The position numbers and the translations under genes are program-made. The notes below the pieces were generated by a model, which was not told the origin of the DNA, searched no databases, and saw only the letters and a program-made list of their open reading frames with translations. Of a stretch of DNA of 64,000 nt, positions 53,022 to 63,272 are shown piece by piece. How positions within the stretch are numbered: the first letter of the stretch is position 1; each line of letters starts with the position of its first letter. This stretch comes from Lottia gigantea (lineage: Eukaryota; Mollusca; Gastropoda; Lottiidae). The stretch covers positions 1,372,246 through 1,436,245 of the forward strand of contig NW_008708846.1 in NCBI RefSeq assembly GCF_000327385.1. The letters run 5' to 3'.

Positions 53022-54440
53022 CTTGCCAGGCAAGGTAATATACGCCCACTGGCAGCTTTGATTTTCAATAAGAATATCTGGCAATTACAATTACCAGTAT
53101 GAATTATTCAACCTTCAGACCTTGGAGTAATGACTGGCGGGAGGAACATCGCCTATAGAAAACTATAGCGTGCGTCGACAATCTGTGCCGCTTGACTCTA
53201 CGTAGCAAACCGCTCGCTCAATTCCATGTCAGAAGCGGCCACGATTGTTTCCGAGATGCGCAATCGAACGTGCCCTTTATGTTAAAACAACACGCATGCG
53301 GATTTTCTTGATTTTTTTTAAATCGATTGAAAACTAAGATTTTAATGGATTTGATATTTTAGGATGTATGTGCACTCAAACATCAATTAATGTTAGTGCC
53401 TGAGATCACCTGAATAAATGATAACCATAATTTGAAAGATGAAAGTTCAATGAAAACGAAACATTTTCAATGAACTGTACGGACCGAAGTTATTCGAAGT
53501 CAAATGTTAGCTTTTTATGGAGGAAAATTGATGCGAAATAACTATTAAATTGGATCTTGAGACAAATAGCTCCGCATATACAGTGAACTTCGTCGATGTC
53601 AAAATCACCATCAAAGTTCTCAAAATCAACCGGATCAATCTCCAAGCCCACGTTTCACTACGGTACAATTTTGAAATCATTAAATAAAAGACACGTGAAT
53701 AATATTATGGATAGGGTAAACGTGTGCCCTGGATAAAACACATGTGCTTCGAATGTATTTCTATTTATAAAGAACCAATGAAAGTTTAGATACGCCACTT
53801 TCGTTTTAGTTAATCACATGGCCGACATCAAGTTTGTGAAATTCGACATGACGTGTCTATAATCTGAGGTACGATTTGTTGTGACAACGTCATTTTGTAC
53901 TAGGCTTAAATCACGTAACACGCTAAAGGAAAGAGCCGATTCACGTGACGCCTTGATAGACAGCGGCACTGATCGGTAGCATTACGAGGCGAGGCGATGT
54001 TCCTCCAGTCAGTCACTTTGAACTTTTTGAGGCAATACTAAGTAATATTACCAAGTTTCATCAAAATCTGTCAAGAATTGGGCCTTCTAGAGTGTTTACA
54101 GGCTAAAACTTTAACACGTTTTTAAGAACAGGGGCAATAATATTTTTCGATTTTTCTGATTTTCGTTAGGGTTCATCTTTGTGTGATTATATACACTCAA
54201 GCCAAGTTTCGTTAAAATGCATCAGGAATTGTGCCTTCTAGAGTGTTTACGTGCTACAAATTGAACGCGTTTTCATGAACAAGGGCAAAAACACATATTA
54301 TTTACTTTTCGATTATTTTGATTTTCAATAGGGTTCATTCTTGGGTGATTACTAACACTCATACCAAGTTTCATCTAATTCCGTCAAGATTTATGCCTTC
54401 TGGAGTGTTTACGAGCTAAAAATTAAACGTGTTTTCAAGA
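53022..54440. repeat. Tandem-repeat element (~160-bp units), copy 4, split by a DNA transposon
   Basis: The start signature TTGCCAGGCAAGGTAATATA lies at about 53023. Units resume after 54012 with CCAAGTTTCATCAAAATCTG and continue to about 54440. The interruption is the element at 53131-54011. Confidence 0.75.
53131..54011. mobile_element. Non-autonomous DNA transposon (~880 bp) with inverted ends
   Basis: The left end TGACTGGCGGGAGGAACATC and the right end (reverse complement) TGACTGGAGGAACATCGCCT are inverted repeats of ~21-24 bases. Both sides outside continue as the ~160-bp element, which fixes the insertion. No ORF of note. The superfamily is not determined. Confidence 0.7.
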
Positions 54441-54805
54441 ACATTAAACATTAAATATAGTTTAATTCTGCGAATAAATAAATTTAGGAAAATATGCGTG
54501 GCTCTCGAGTTAAGTGGAACCAAAGGACAAATCAATTTTAGATCGTCTCAATTACCTCAATATATATTTTCAAAAATATTTATTGATATAGTATATAATA
54601 TAGCTAATATTTGTGCTTTCAATAAATGTTGTGTGAGAGTTACGCTACATGTCGAAAGAGCCATTATAACCGCGTCATTTTGTCTACGGGACCTATAGTT
54701 TACTCGTCTATATCACAGAGTATCTTAAAATGACGGGCCTCATTTTAACATTCAAACTCGGATAATTCTGGACACACATGGATTTGAAGGCTCAAATTTC
54801 ATGAA
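54440..54805 (+). repeat. Dispersed repeat, copy 1
   Basis: AATATAGTTTAATTCTGCGA to CATGGATTTGAAGGCTCAAA matches 56385-56690 with a ~50-base difference in the middle. A further inverted scrap lies at 58631-58664. Confidence 0.8.
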
Positions 54806-55819
54806 GCAAGCCACTTTTTAAAGGCCTAAAGAAATTCGAATTTTGATTGCCGCCCACCTCCCATCCTTCACCTCTGTAAATGCGTTAATGAATTATATTT
54901 TTATTAATAATGTATGAGTTGTTTAGTATCTAGTTTCGGTTGTTAGTAAATATTTTATCTAATGGTTCATTTGGTACAAGATACGCTTATTTCAGTTACA
55001 ATTTTATATGATGGCGGAATTTTATCTGCCATCTTTTCGATGGCTTTGTATATATTTTAAATTCTTTTGTTATTTTCAAATTGCATTACAATTTATTTAC
55101 ATATTGTTATCGTCATTTATCTTAAATTTGAATAAATGACATTTGCGCAATTTGTAGTTCAAGATTTCAAACGAGCAAGGTCCACAAAACTCTTGTTTGC
55201 ATAGGGGGGTTGGAAGCGACACAAATCAAGTTGCATAATTGTATTTGAAAATACATTTACGTGATAGTGGAATATGAGTCTAATTGCCTATGAGAGTTCA
55301 ACAGCAATAAAAAGTTTATCGTTTCTAATTATTCAGTCTTATATAAATGGTATTACAAGGCTGACTGTCTAAAGAGTTCACAGACAAAGAGCTGACCACT
55401 TTCTAGCCGGTCTTGAACCATGTGGTTCAATATCCCGTCATATATAAATATTCATTAAACTACGGTTTTCAACAACAGTTAAAGGGACCTAACTCCGACA
55501 AATAACTTTTATCGGTAAGACTACAAAAGACAAAAAGGGACTCGGCAAAGCTCGTTTAAGATAAAATTTGAAAATTTTGTAAATAGATTTTTGTTTGAAA
55601 AAGTGCAAAATCTAAAACCCATAAAAAGTCAGCGACAAAGTCAAAATTTTAAATTTATCCCATAGACTAAGTTAAAAGTAGTAGACAACAAAATCCGATC
55701 GATACTATTATCAAATTTTGAAAGATGGCAATCGTAATACGCCCACAATTGTAATAGTAGCTAGGCCGAGAAAGAGCATTTTCATACTACAAGAGCTTTA
55801 ATCACAATCTTTTTCTATG
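54806..55819. other. No gene seen
   Basis: AT-rich non-coding sequence (about 1 kb). I find no ORF with family features, no clear repeat and no structured RNA. Confidence 0.5.
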
Positions 55820-56120
55820 TTTTTTTTATTTCTGCTTTTTAATGGGGTTCAACCATTCTAGTTTCTACCATGTTTCTTTAAAATCTGCCGAGAATTGTGC
55901 CATCCAGAGTGTTTACAAGAACAAGGGCAATATCTCATACTTAACATTTCCGATTTTTCAGATTTTTATTCGGGTTTATCCGTGGGTGATTACACATACT
56001 CAACACCAAGTTTCGTCAAAATCTGTCAAGAATTGTGCCTTCTATAGTGTTTTCGAGCAATTGTAGACGGACCGACGGACTCAAACGCCATTATACGCTA
56101 CACATTTCACGAGGGCGTAC
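55820..56120. repeat. Tandem-repeat element (~160-bp units), fragment 5
   Basis: Two units with CCGAGAATTGTGCCATCCAG and GTTTCGTCAAAATCTGTCAA, then the end signature GACGGACCGACGGAC and GAGGGCGTACAAAAC. Confidence 0.75.
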
Positions 56121-56384
56121 AAAACAGAAATCGACCATAGGTCTAAATGAGATAATGAGGTAAATTGGTAAATTGATAATAAAGTAAGGTACCTGGTTTT
56201 ATCCCGAGTTCAAGGCTTATTCTTCTTCCAACAGGTCCAGATACTCCAGTAACTAAAGCAGGTGCTTTTTTTACAGGCATCTTTACTTCATTTAGGTTTA
56301 TTGAACTTTTTCCAGATCTGAATAAAATAATTGTTTTAAGTATTCATGAAAGACTCAATTGTCTTTTTTTTGTAATTTAGTTAT

Positions 56385-56690
56385 TTCAAATATAGTTTAA
56401 TTCTGCGAATAAATGAATTTAGGAAAATATGCGTGGCTCTCGAGTTAAGTGGAACCAAAGGACAAATCAATTTTGAATCGTCTCAATTACATGAATATAT
56501 ATTTTCAAAAACATTTATTGATACAGTATATAATATAGCTCATATTTGTGCTTTCAATAAATGTCTTTGGGACCTATAGTTTACTCATCTATATCACAGA
56601 GTATCTTAAAATGACGGGCCTCATTTTAACATTCAAACTCGGATAATTCTGGACACACATGGATTTGAAGGCTTAAATTTCGTCTGTGAG
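56385..56690 (+). repeat. Dispersed repeat, copy 2
   Basis: Matches 54440-54805 in direct orientation, including TCGAGTTAAGTGGAACCAAA and CTCGGATAATTCTGGACACA. Confidence 0.8.
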
Positions 56691-57045
56691 CTGTGATAAT
56701 TATTACTGATTGGCCCAGCTAAAACTAAAATAAATTCCCGTTTCTGAGACTAAGGTACAATTAGTAAAAACTGGCACATCTGTCCCCTTTAAAGTGGCAT
56801 TCCGCTTTTTGTAGATGTAAACAAATTTACATCAAAATTCAGAGAGGTGATTTAGAAAACGTAAAGTAAAATAAACGCTTACAATTGTAGGGAAATATGT
56901 CTCTAACATATTCTACAGGTTTCAACCATTATTGTTATATATAGAAACTAGAGTCTACACTGATCACGTGACCGCGGTCAGGGAACTTCATCTGACGTTG
57001 AATCTTGACCTACTTAATGTTTTTGTACACAAAATTCCTGAAAGT

Positions 57046-57090
57046 TGCTGTTCTTACGGGTGTTCTAACACGAGAAAGAAAGGGAATGGC
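57046..57090 (+). pseudogene. THAP-domain start inside transposon
   Basis: CCSYGCSNTRKKGNG fits the C-x4-C start of a THAP domain. A stop follows directly. Confidence 0.5.
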
Positions 57091-57630
57091 TAAGCATTTC
57101 ATAGGCAAGTCTATTATCATGATTTATCCCCTCGTTAAAAGAAATTCGGCTTATTCTATCAAAGCTCTAACCAGTCTAGGCTAGGCCTAGCTAGGAATAT
57201 GAGTATGTAACCAGCAATTTAAATGATTGCAGATCAATTAAAATTCTATATACCAATCTGAAAGTTATACGTACTAGGCCTAGGACATTTCATATGTCAT
57301 TTTATTATAGATAGGCCTAGGCTTAAACTTAAACTCGCCTATCAAACCTTGACACCCTTACACAATCACACGCACTCACACAAATCTCTTGTTCCCCAAT
57401 TAAGCCTAATTCCTCTTCGCATAGAATTACGTGCACGCTACAGCCGCGATAAATAAATAAACAGATAAATAAATAAAAAGAATACATGTTTCTAACCCCA
57501 TACGATACTGCAATTTGTAGCATCTGGGCATTTATTTTTTTTTGTTTTTTACGGCTCTAAAGTTACCGGTAGCCTATAAAAATAACGAAGAACTAATAAT
57601 AGGCCTAGATTTAGATCTATGTAGACTATT

Positions 57631-57831
57631 TTGATAAGTGAAATGTTACTATTGAACTCAGTGGAACCTACAAAACAAATAACATCTCTGTTCACTAAAA
57701 CAGTATTACACCACCATGGACGAATATATAGTGAACGGTTTATTTTGACCAATAAGGCATCAAGGAGACACCAATTAAATAAAACTGTATTGTTTTTGGG
57801 ACAGCAGCCTACATCTAGGCCGATTGACTAA
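57631..57831 (+). pseudogene. Conserved transposon-protein fragment (HHHGR...KTVLFLGQ), second copy
   Basis: It reads HHHGRIYSERFILTNKASRR then HQLNKTVLFLGQ, clearly related to 47480-47707. The frame ends at 57831. Together with the THAP start and inverted ends, this places the family in a THAP transposon. Confidence 0.55.
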
Positions 57832-58309
57832 ATTTTATAAAGTGCGAGTTTATTATCATGCTACAGAGTCAATAGAAACCTAACTTATTAGGCCTTTCAT
57901 AACATTTAAAGACCTTTTGTATTCATTTAAGCCTAGCTTTATAACCTCTTTCGCATAGTAGGCCTAGGCCTATGCCTATTAATAATTATGGAAGACCTAA
58001 TAATGAGATTCACCCGCAGTTTCACTAAAACTTTCAACTCTTCATAATTGAAAATATAATGAAATAGCCAGGTAGGTAGAAAAAGCTTTATTCTTTAAAT
58101 AATGAACCGAAGTTTTTTTTTAAAATTTGTGTTTGAAAGAAAGGAACAAAAAACTTCAGTCTATCAAATGATTATCCATTGTAAACAAACGGAACATCCG
58201 GGTATTCAACGGCTTGTAATGGCCGCCGTCGCTCCGTGACGGCACGAATCTTTAACGTTGAGTCAATGGGAGTCATGTGATCAGTGTAGACTCTAGTTTC
58301 TATTATATA

Positions 58310-60925
58310 ACTCTCTGGTTTACGAGTCATCATAAAGTACTCTACGTTTTTAATTAACCCCTTTAAAACAAATTAAGTTTGTATAGCATACTTTAGAATA
58401 GATTAGAGGTAATATTTACGACGCTTTTGATAATAAAAGTTTTGCATACTGCTCCTTTAAGTTATACTAGTCGCTGTGGCCAATTTTCTCCAAGACCAAA
58501 TATACCAAGAAGTAATAACCCAGTTAAATTGGAAAAGAAAACAAAAAAAAACTCTCGGATATTTGATATAAATTCATATCATTATATTTTTTTTTAAATT
58601 AATTAAAGAGACAGATAGGCTCACCGTCGAAATTTGAGCCTTCAAATCCATGTGTGTCCAGAAAAATTTCCATTTCTCAGGTACGATTTGTAATGAAAAA
58701 TGGTCTTTCTGTCTGGCCCAATACTAGGCTACTGCTGACTGGTATTGAATTATTTAAAAAATATTTGAAAAGTAAATTAGGTAAGTATAACCAAATACAA
58801 TTTGGCAGCCATAGTTCATCATGTATCTGTTGTTTCAACTGCAATGAAACCCTAGCAATTCATTTGAAAATACAGTCTAGCCTTGAACTTGGGGTTGGTA
58901 TCTATTAGATATCGATTAGATATTAGGCCTACTGATGCAGATTATTAATAACAACTTTCCATTATGATGTACTTGATATCAATTGTGTACTATTATTATA
59001 TGATGTACAAAATAATTATCAATATAAATAAAACATCTAAAAGAAACACGTATAGATTGCACAGAGTATTTTTATTTATACATAATTACACATGAGCCTG
59101 TATTATACATGTCAACAGAATGTGAAGGTAAAGTTTATTTACTGCACTTCCGATTTTTTTTGTAACTCTGTAACAAATGTTAATTATTAAAACTCACTTT
59201 AGTTCATAGATTGGCAATACTCTTTTAATATATTTCAGGATATCAGTCATGTCTGATTTAAGGAGAAGGAGTCTTACTCAAGATTCCAGTTCAACTTCCA
59301 GTACCAGTACTATATAAAGTACCAGTATTAGTTTTAATACAACGCCCAGAACTACCAGTCCAAATGCTGCCAGTACTACTTCGAGTCCAGGGGTTGGAGA
59401 GCTATAGACACATTAGGTCTGACAAAATTCCAGCCACTGACTCCATGTCATGTTTTACTTCGTACATGGACTGATATGTCTGCGAATCCAATACATTACA
59501 AATGCAATAAATTCTCGAGATAATCTCAGTTTTCAGTTCTTGTTCCACCATACTATAATAGGTACGGTAACCTTGAAATAAATAAAAAATGACATAAATG
59601 AATTTTGATTTTTTTGTAGATAGATTTGACTCTTAAGATCTATATCATTGTATTTAAAGGTAGATCTATCAAATAAACAATATATACTTATTTCAAGAAG
59701 ACATTATAATGTTTGATTCACTTCAGAGGGTGCGCCAATGCTCCTTATTTTGTCTTTGAGCTAGAGTATGTATGATGTATAACTCCCACACGAGTTTTAA
59801 TCATAGCTACCTACGTCTGGCTTTTTATCTATCTAAATAAAAATATCTTATTGACGGCATGACACCTAAGACTCCGATCACAGTGCATGGACCTTGTTAC
59901 ATGTAAGGAGGAAGAACTACGTGATTAAAAATCTTACCTGTTAAATTTCGGTTTATGACCATAAAAAAATTTGGTAATTTAGTAAACTGAAGCAGCTCAG
60001 TAATAATTTAGCTTCTTAATAGATGTTTTAAATAATCTTCCAAGCTAATACCATATTGATGATTATTGTATTTTTCAGGTGTCTTTAGTGAGCAGATTGC
60101 CCTGTTACCATTTTGCCAAGCTGTAATCAGTAAACTTCGATGCACTTACAGTAATATGGTTTAAAACAAAACACCAAAGATTTAGTATCATTATTGAACG
60201 TCTATGTGAAGCTATTCCATTAATGCCATTGTTTGTTTTAATTTCATCTGACATGTAGACTATCTGGAGTACCCTGTTCTCAAATATAACAATTTGAGTT
60301 GTGTCGGAAAAAAAAGAATTTTTTTTCATGTCACAAATATTCAAAATATGAAGTTTAAGAATGCCTTCACTTCCATTGAAATATAAGTAATGGAAAATTT
60401 GTATTTGAAATAAGCACACTTCCCTCCAAAAAATTTTGCTTATTTTTTTTCCTACCCAAATATTGAGAGATATCAACCTATTATGTAGATTCATTCATAA
60501 CAAAATGCTTATTTTTAAAACTCACCTCGCTTCATAATAGTCATGCAGCCACAGAGAGAACACTACTTCATATTGACCATGGCATATGAAATTATTTTGA
60601 GGCAAATCGAAAGTAGACCAAAGCCGGATATTCAACATGGACAGGATACGACTATTTTACAATTTTTCCGTATCAAAATTAGAAATGATAACATCAAGAG
60701 TCCAAATTTTGACCAAAAATGGGCATGCAAAAATGGGAATTACTTGCATAGGAAAGATTACTTTCAGATTAACTTTCCTTATTACCGACCTTGCTCGTCA
60801 GGGAGAAATTTATTGATCACGCATATTCATAAATTTTCGTACATTTCCGCCGTCCTTTTACGTATGCAAATGAATACGTCATTATTCCATATAAGGTATG
60901 TAAAGTCTATTATGCAAGGCTTGAT
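58310..60925. other. No firm gene
   Basis: AT-rich. It contains an inverted scrap of the 54440 repeat (58631-58664) and a Ser/Thr-rich low-complexity stretch at 59250-59400 (SSSTSSTSTI, TTPRTTSPNAASTTSSP). A 136-codon frame at 60543-60953 shows no family features and is probably chance. Confidence 0.45.
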
Positions 60926-60927
60926 AA

Positions 60928-61030
60928 TGCAAAGTGTAAAATACAAAGTGTAAAATGCACAGTGTAAAATGTAAAGTGTAAAATGCAAAGTGTATAATGC
61001 AAAGTGTATAATGCTAAGTACATAATGCAA
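60928..61030 (+). repeat. Short tandem repeat, ~15-bp units
   Basis: About seven units of AAAGTGTAAAATGC with small changes (GTGTATAATGCAAA). Non-coding. Confidence 0.85.
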
Positions 61031-61739
61031 AGCGTCGCCGTCCTGTGAAAACCTTGTAACTGATCATTTGTGGTTTTGAGAAAATCGAGAAAAACTGCCT
61101 CATTTTTACTCTAATTATGCCACAATGATGCCTTTTGGAATGATGTCATTGAAGTATACTTGTATTGTTACCTGTTATTGTTTATTGTGAGACCCAATTT
61201 ATATGAGATTCGTGCTACTTACGAGGTTGTCATTTAAGCATGCATACGTCTTATTTGAAGATACGAGGTATTCAGTATAGTACTTAGTAGTGTATAACAC
61301 CAAATAGTCAATATGGCAATGTCGATGTATGAAATGTATGATTATATTCATGGATATTTCATTGGCTCGCCAAGCTCAGTCAATATTTGACATTTTTCAG
61401 GTTCGTCAAAGTAATGAAAGTCATGTTTGGAAATGTAGCCTACTATGGCGTTCTGATTACGTACATTGTATTACGATTTCATTATCGAAGAAAACTATCT
61501 GTCAGCCCGTTTGATATATTATGCGCATCAGTCGAAAAAAAATCATTCTTATACACTAAATGTTTTTCTGAAATATGGACACAGATAATTTAATTGAAAA
61601 AACATTTTAATGATAACAATTAACTGTAGCATCAAGAACACTGAAATGCCAATTTAAACAATTAAAAAGTTTAACCAAATTAACAGTTACTCATGAGGGA
61701 GATTATCATAAAATAAATGGAAATCTTTTGGCATTACAC
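61031..61739. other. No gene seen
   Basis: AT-rich sequence. Short frames at 61329-61593 overlap each other in two frames and show no family features. Confidence 0.45.
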
Positions 61740-62480
61740 ATTTCAGTTGTTGTAAATGATTCCATTTTTTATTGGTGATCTTTAAAGGGGGTTGATGTAA
61801 TGCAGGAATGGCAATATCTACATCTTTACCTCGGTGGCAACTACGTACTGCGGAGAAAGACAACCAATCTTCATTGTCGTGTTGTAGTTTGTAATCAATG
61901 GTACCATCACTTTGGTATCGAATGCATCTGAGGTTATTACCTTGGGGTCACCTGCCTTTGATCCTGGTCGTAGAGACGGAAATAGCCCCAGTGAGCCATA
62001 ATTTTTAAAGAAAGAATGAATTAGGTAGTGCACTTTAAATGGACTTGGATACTTTCTGGCGGATTGTATGGCTGTTACATATTGAGCTGGGCAGTAAATT
62101 CCTTAGTTTCGCAACTTCCTTTCTATAATAGAATGGGCCGCATCAATTTCCATCTGGGTGTGACCCTTTTCTAAATATTTCTGAATGATCGTTTTTTTGT
62201 GAACTTTAGCAAAATTTAACAAAGCGTTTCCAAGTACAACGTTTCGGTTTTGGTACCCACACCCATCACTCCACAAAATATTGGTATCATACTGATCTTG
62301 ACTCTGTATATAATCTATAATACATGATGTAAACTCATTTGAGCCAAGGCCCCCCTCCGCTTCATGCCATATATAGCAAACAACTTCACTATTCGTGATG
62401 AATTACCTGCCCTTTTTTGCACACGTAGATGTCGCTTGACCATTCTCATTGTCATTGGTTTTGTGAGCCCGGTCTGATAA
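61740..62480 (-). pseudogene. Multi-copy DDE-like protein family (SDGCxxQNRN / KGHTQME), decayed
   Basis: The minus strand reads VVCYIWHEAEGGLGSNEFTS, then LWSDGCGYQNRNVVLGNALL, EKGHTQMEIDAAHSIIERKL, YCPAQYVTAIQSARKYPSPF and near the C terminus LHQPPLKITNKKWNHLQQL. The SDGC-x-x-QNRN and KGHTQMExD blocks place Asp/Glu residues as in an RNase-H/DDE-like fold. The family recurs in molluscs and arthropods as uncharacterised multi-copy genes, probably transposon-derived. It has frame changes and stops. Confidence 0.6.
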
Positions 62481-62495
62481 GACGCACGTGCAGGG

Positions 62496-62834
62496 ATGAG
62501 TCGCAAAGCGTGGAATGGAGTGAAAAAGTCCGACATGTTGGAATGTCTAAAGACATTCAGAGCTAATGGGCAGCCTCCAAAGGTTATGGCGAATTGGAAG
62601 GAAGCAGTAAATATAGAGACCCTGAAAATAGAAGAGCTAAAATCTGGCTTTGAGAAAATGGATGTAGACCCAACAGAAATGGCACAACTGTTGGGCATAG
62701 CGGTAACAAGGGAAAATCTAATCGTAATGGCGATAGCAACAATTTTTACAGCGCTAGAATCGGACAAAGAAAACCCCCGAAGAAAAAAGCGGTTTTGTGT
62801 TATTTATAAAACTGTTTCAAAAAGTAAGTGGTAG
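62496..62834 (+). CDS. Unidentified 112-residue ORF
   Basis: Starts MSRKAWNGVKKSDMLECLKT and continues KSGFEKMDVDPTEMAQLLGI to a basic Arg/Lys-rich C terminus. It is helical and charged, and the frame is clean. It runs divergently from the DDE-like pseudogene, 16 bases away. It may be the small N-terminal exon of a transposon gene or a young spurious frame. I do not recognise it. Confidence 0.35.
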   Translation: MSRKAWNGVKKSDMLECLKTFRANGQPPKVMANWKEAVNIETLKIEELKSGFEKMDVDPTEMAQLLGIAVTRENLIVMAIATIFTALESDKENPRRKKRFCVIYKTVSKSKW

Positions 62835-63272
62835 TCATGTGAGTTGTTTGTACGATAGATTCTGACCCGATTGTGGGCTTTAGGGGTGGTCCTTTCGGTA
62901 TTATGTACAGTTGGTAAAGGTTCTTCTAAAATTCCTTAAAATGAATCCGGTCATCAACGGATATCGCTCTACATGACTTTGGCTACAGGCGCTGTGGGAG
63001 TGTGTAAAAGGAGATTGTAGAGGAGTGGCTAATAAGGCGCAGTGTTTCGGGCTTTGATCATGTATGTAAACAGTATAATTAGGTCATGACCGTGTAATTT
63101 TGGCTAGGACAAGTTCACTTTGGAGATAATCTATCGAACTTTATATACGGTGGATGTTATATCTGGGATTGGTGGGAGGAGGGCAAAAAGCGTTTAAGCA
63201 AAATTTGTAAAGATTATTCGGCTATATTAAGTAAAGAGAGAAAAAAGGATTTAATTCATAAATATAGCACTC
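62835..63272. other. No gene seen
   Basis: Moderately mixed composition (G+C richer at 62960-63190). No repeat or ORF is recognised. PLE D begins at about 63273. Confidence 0.5.

Larger units (their letters stand above)
56942..58302 (+). mobile_element. THAP-bearing DNA transposon, ~1.36 kb, decayed
   Basis: Thirty-base inverted ends (TAGAAACTAGAGTCTACACT ...) with one mismatch at 56942-56971 and 58273-58302, flanked by a 7-bp direct repeat TTATATA (56935-56941 and 58303-58309). Inside are a THAP start (CCSYGCSNTRKKGNG at 57046-57090) and the HHHGR...KTVLFLGQ block (57695-57812). A 7-8 bp duplication would fit P-type more than Kolobok (TTAA) elements. The catalytic part is missing. Confidence 0.72.

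Noticed and set aside
60105-60494. Minus-strand 129-codon frame as a gene
   Set aside because: No family features, low-complexity AT-rich codons, and no neighbouring signals.
60543-60953. Plus-strand 136-codon frame as a gene
   Set aside because: It shows no recognised motif and runs into a short tandem repeat. Probably chance.
62315-62767. Minus-strand 150-codon frame as the product here
   Set aside because: It lies in a different frame from the recognised DDE-like blocks and is partly antisense to the 62496 ORF.
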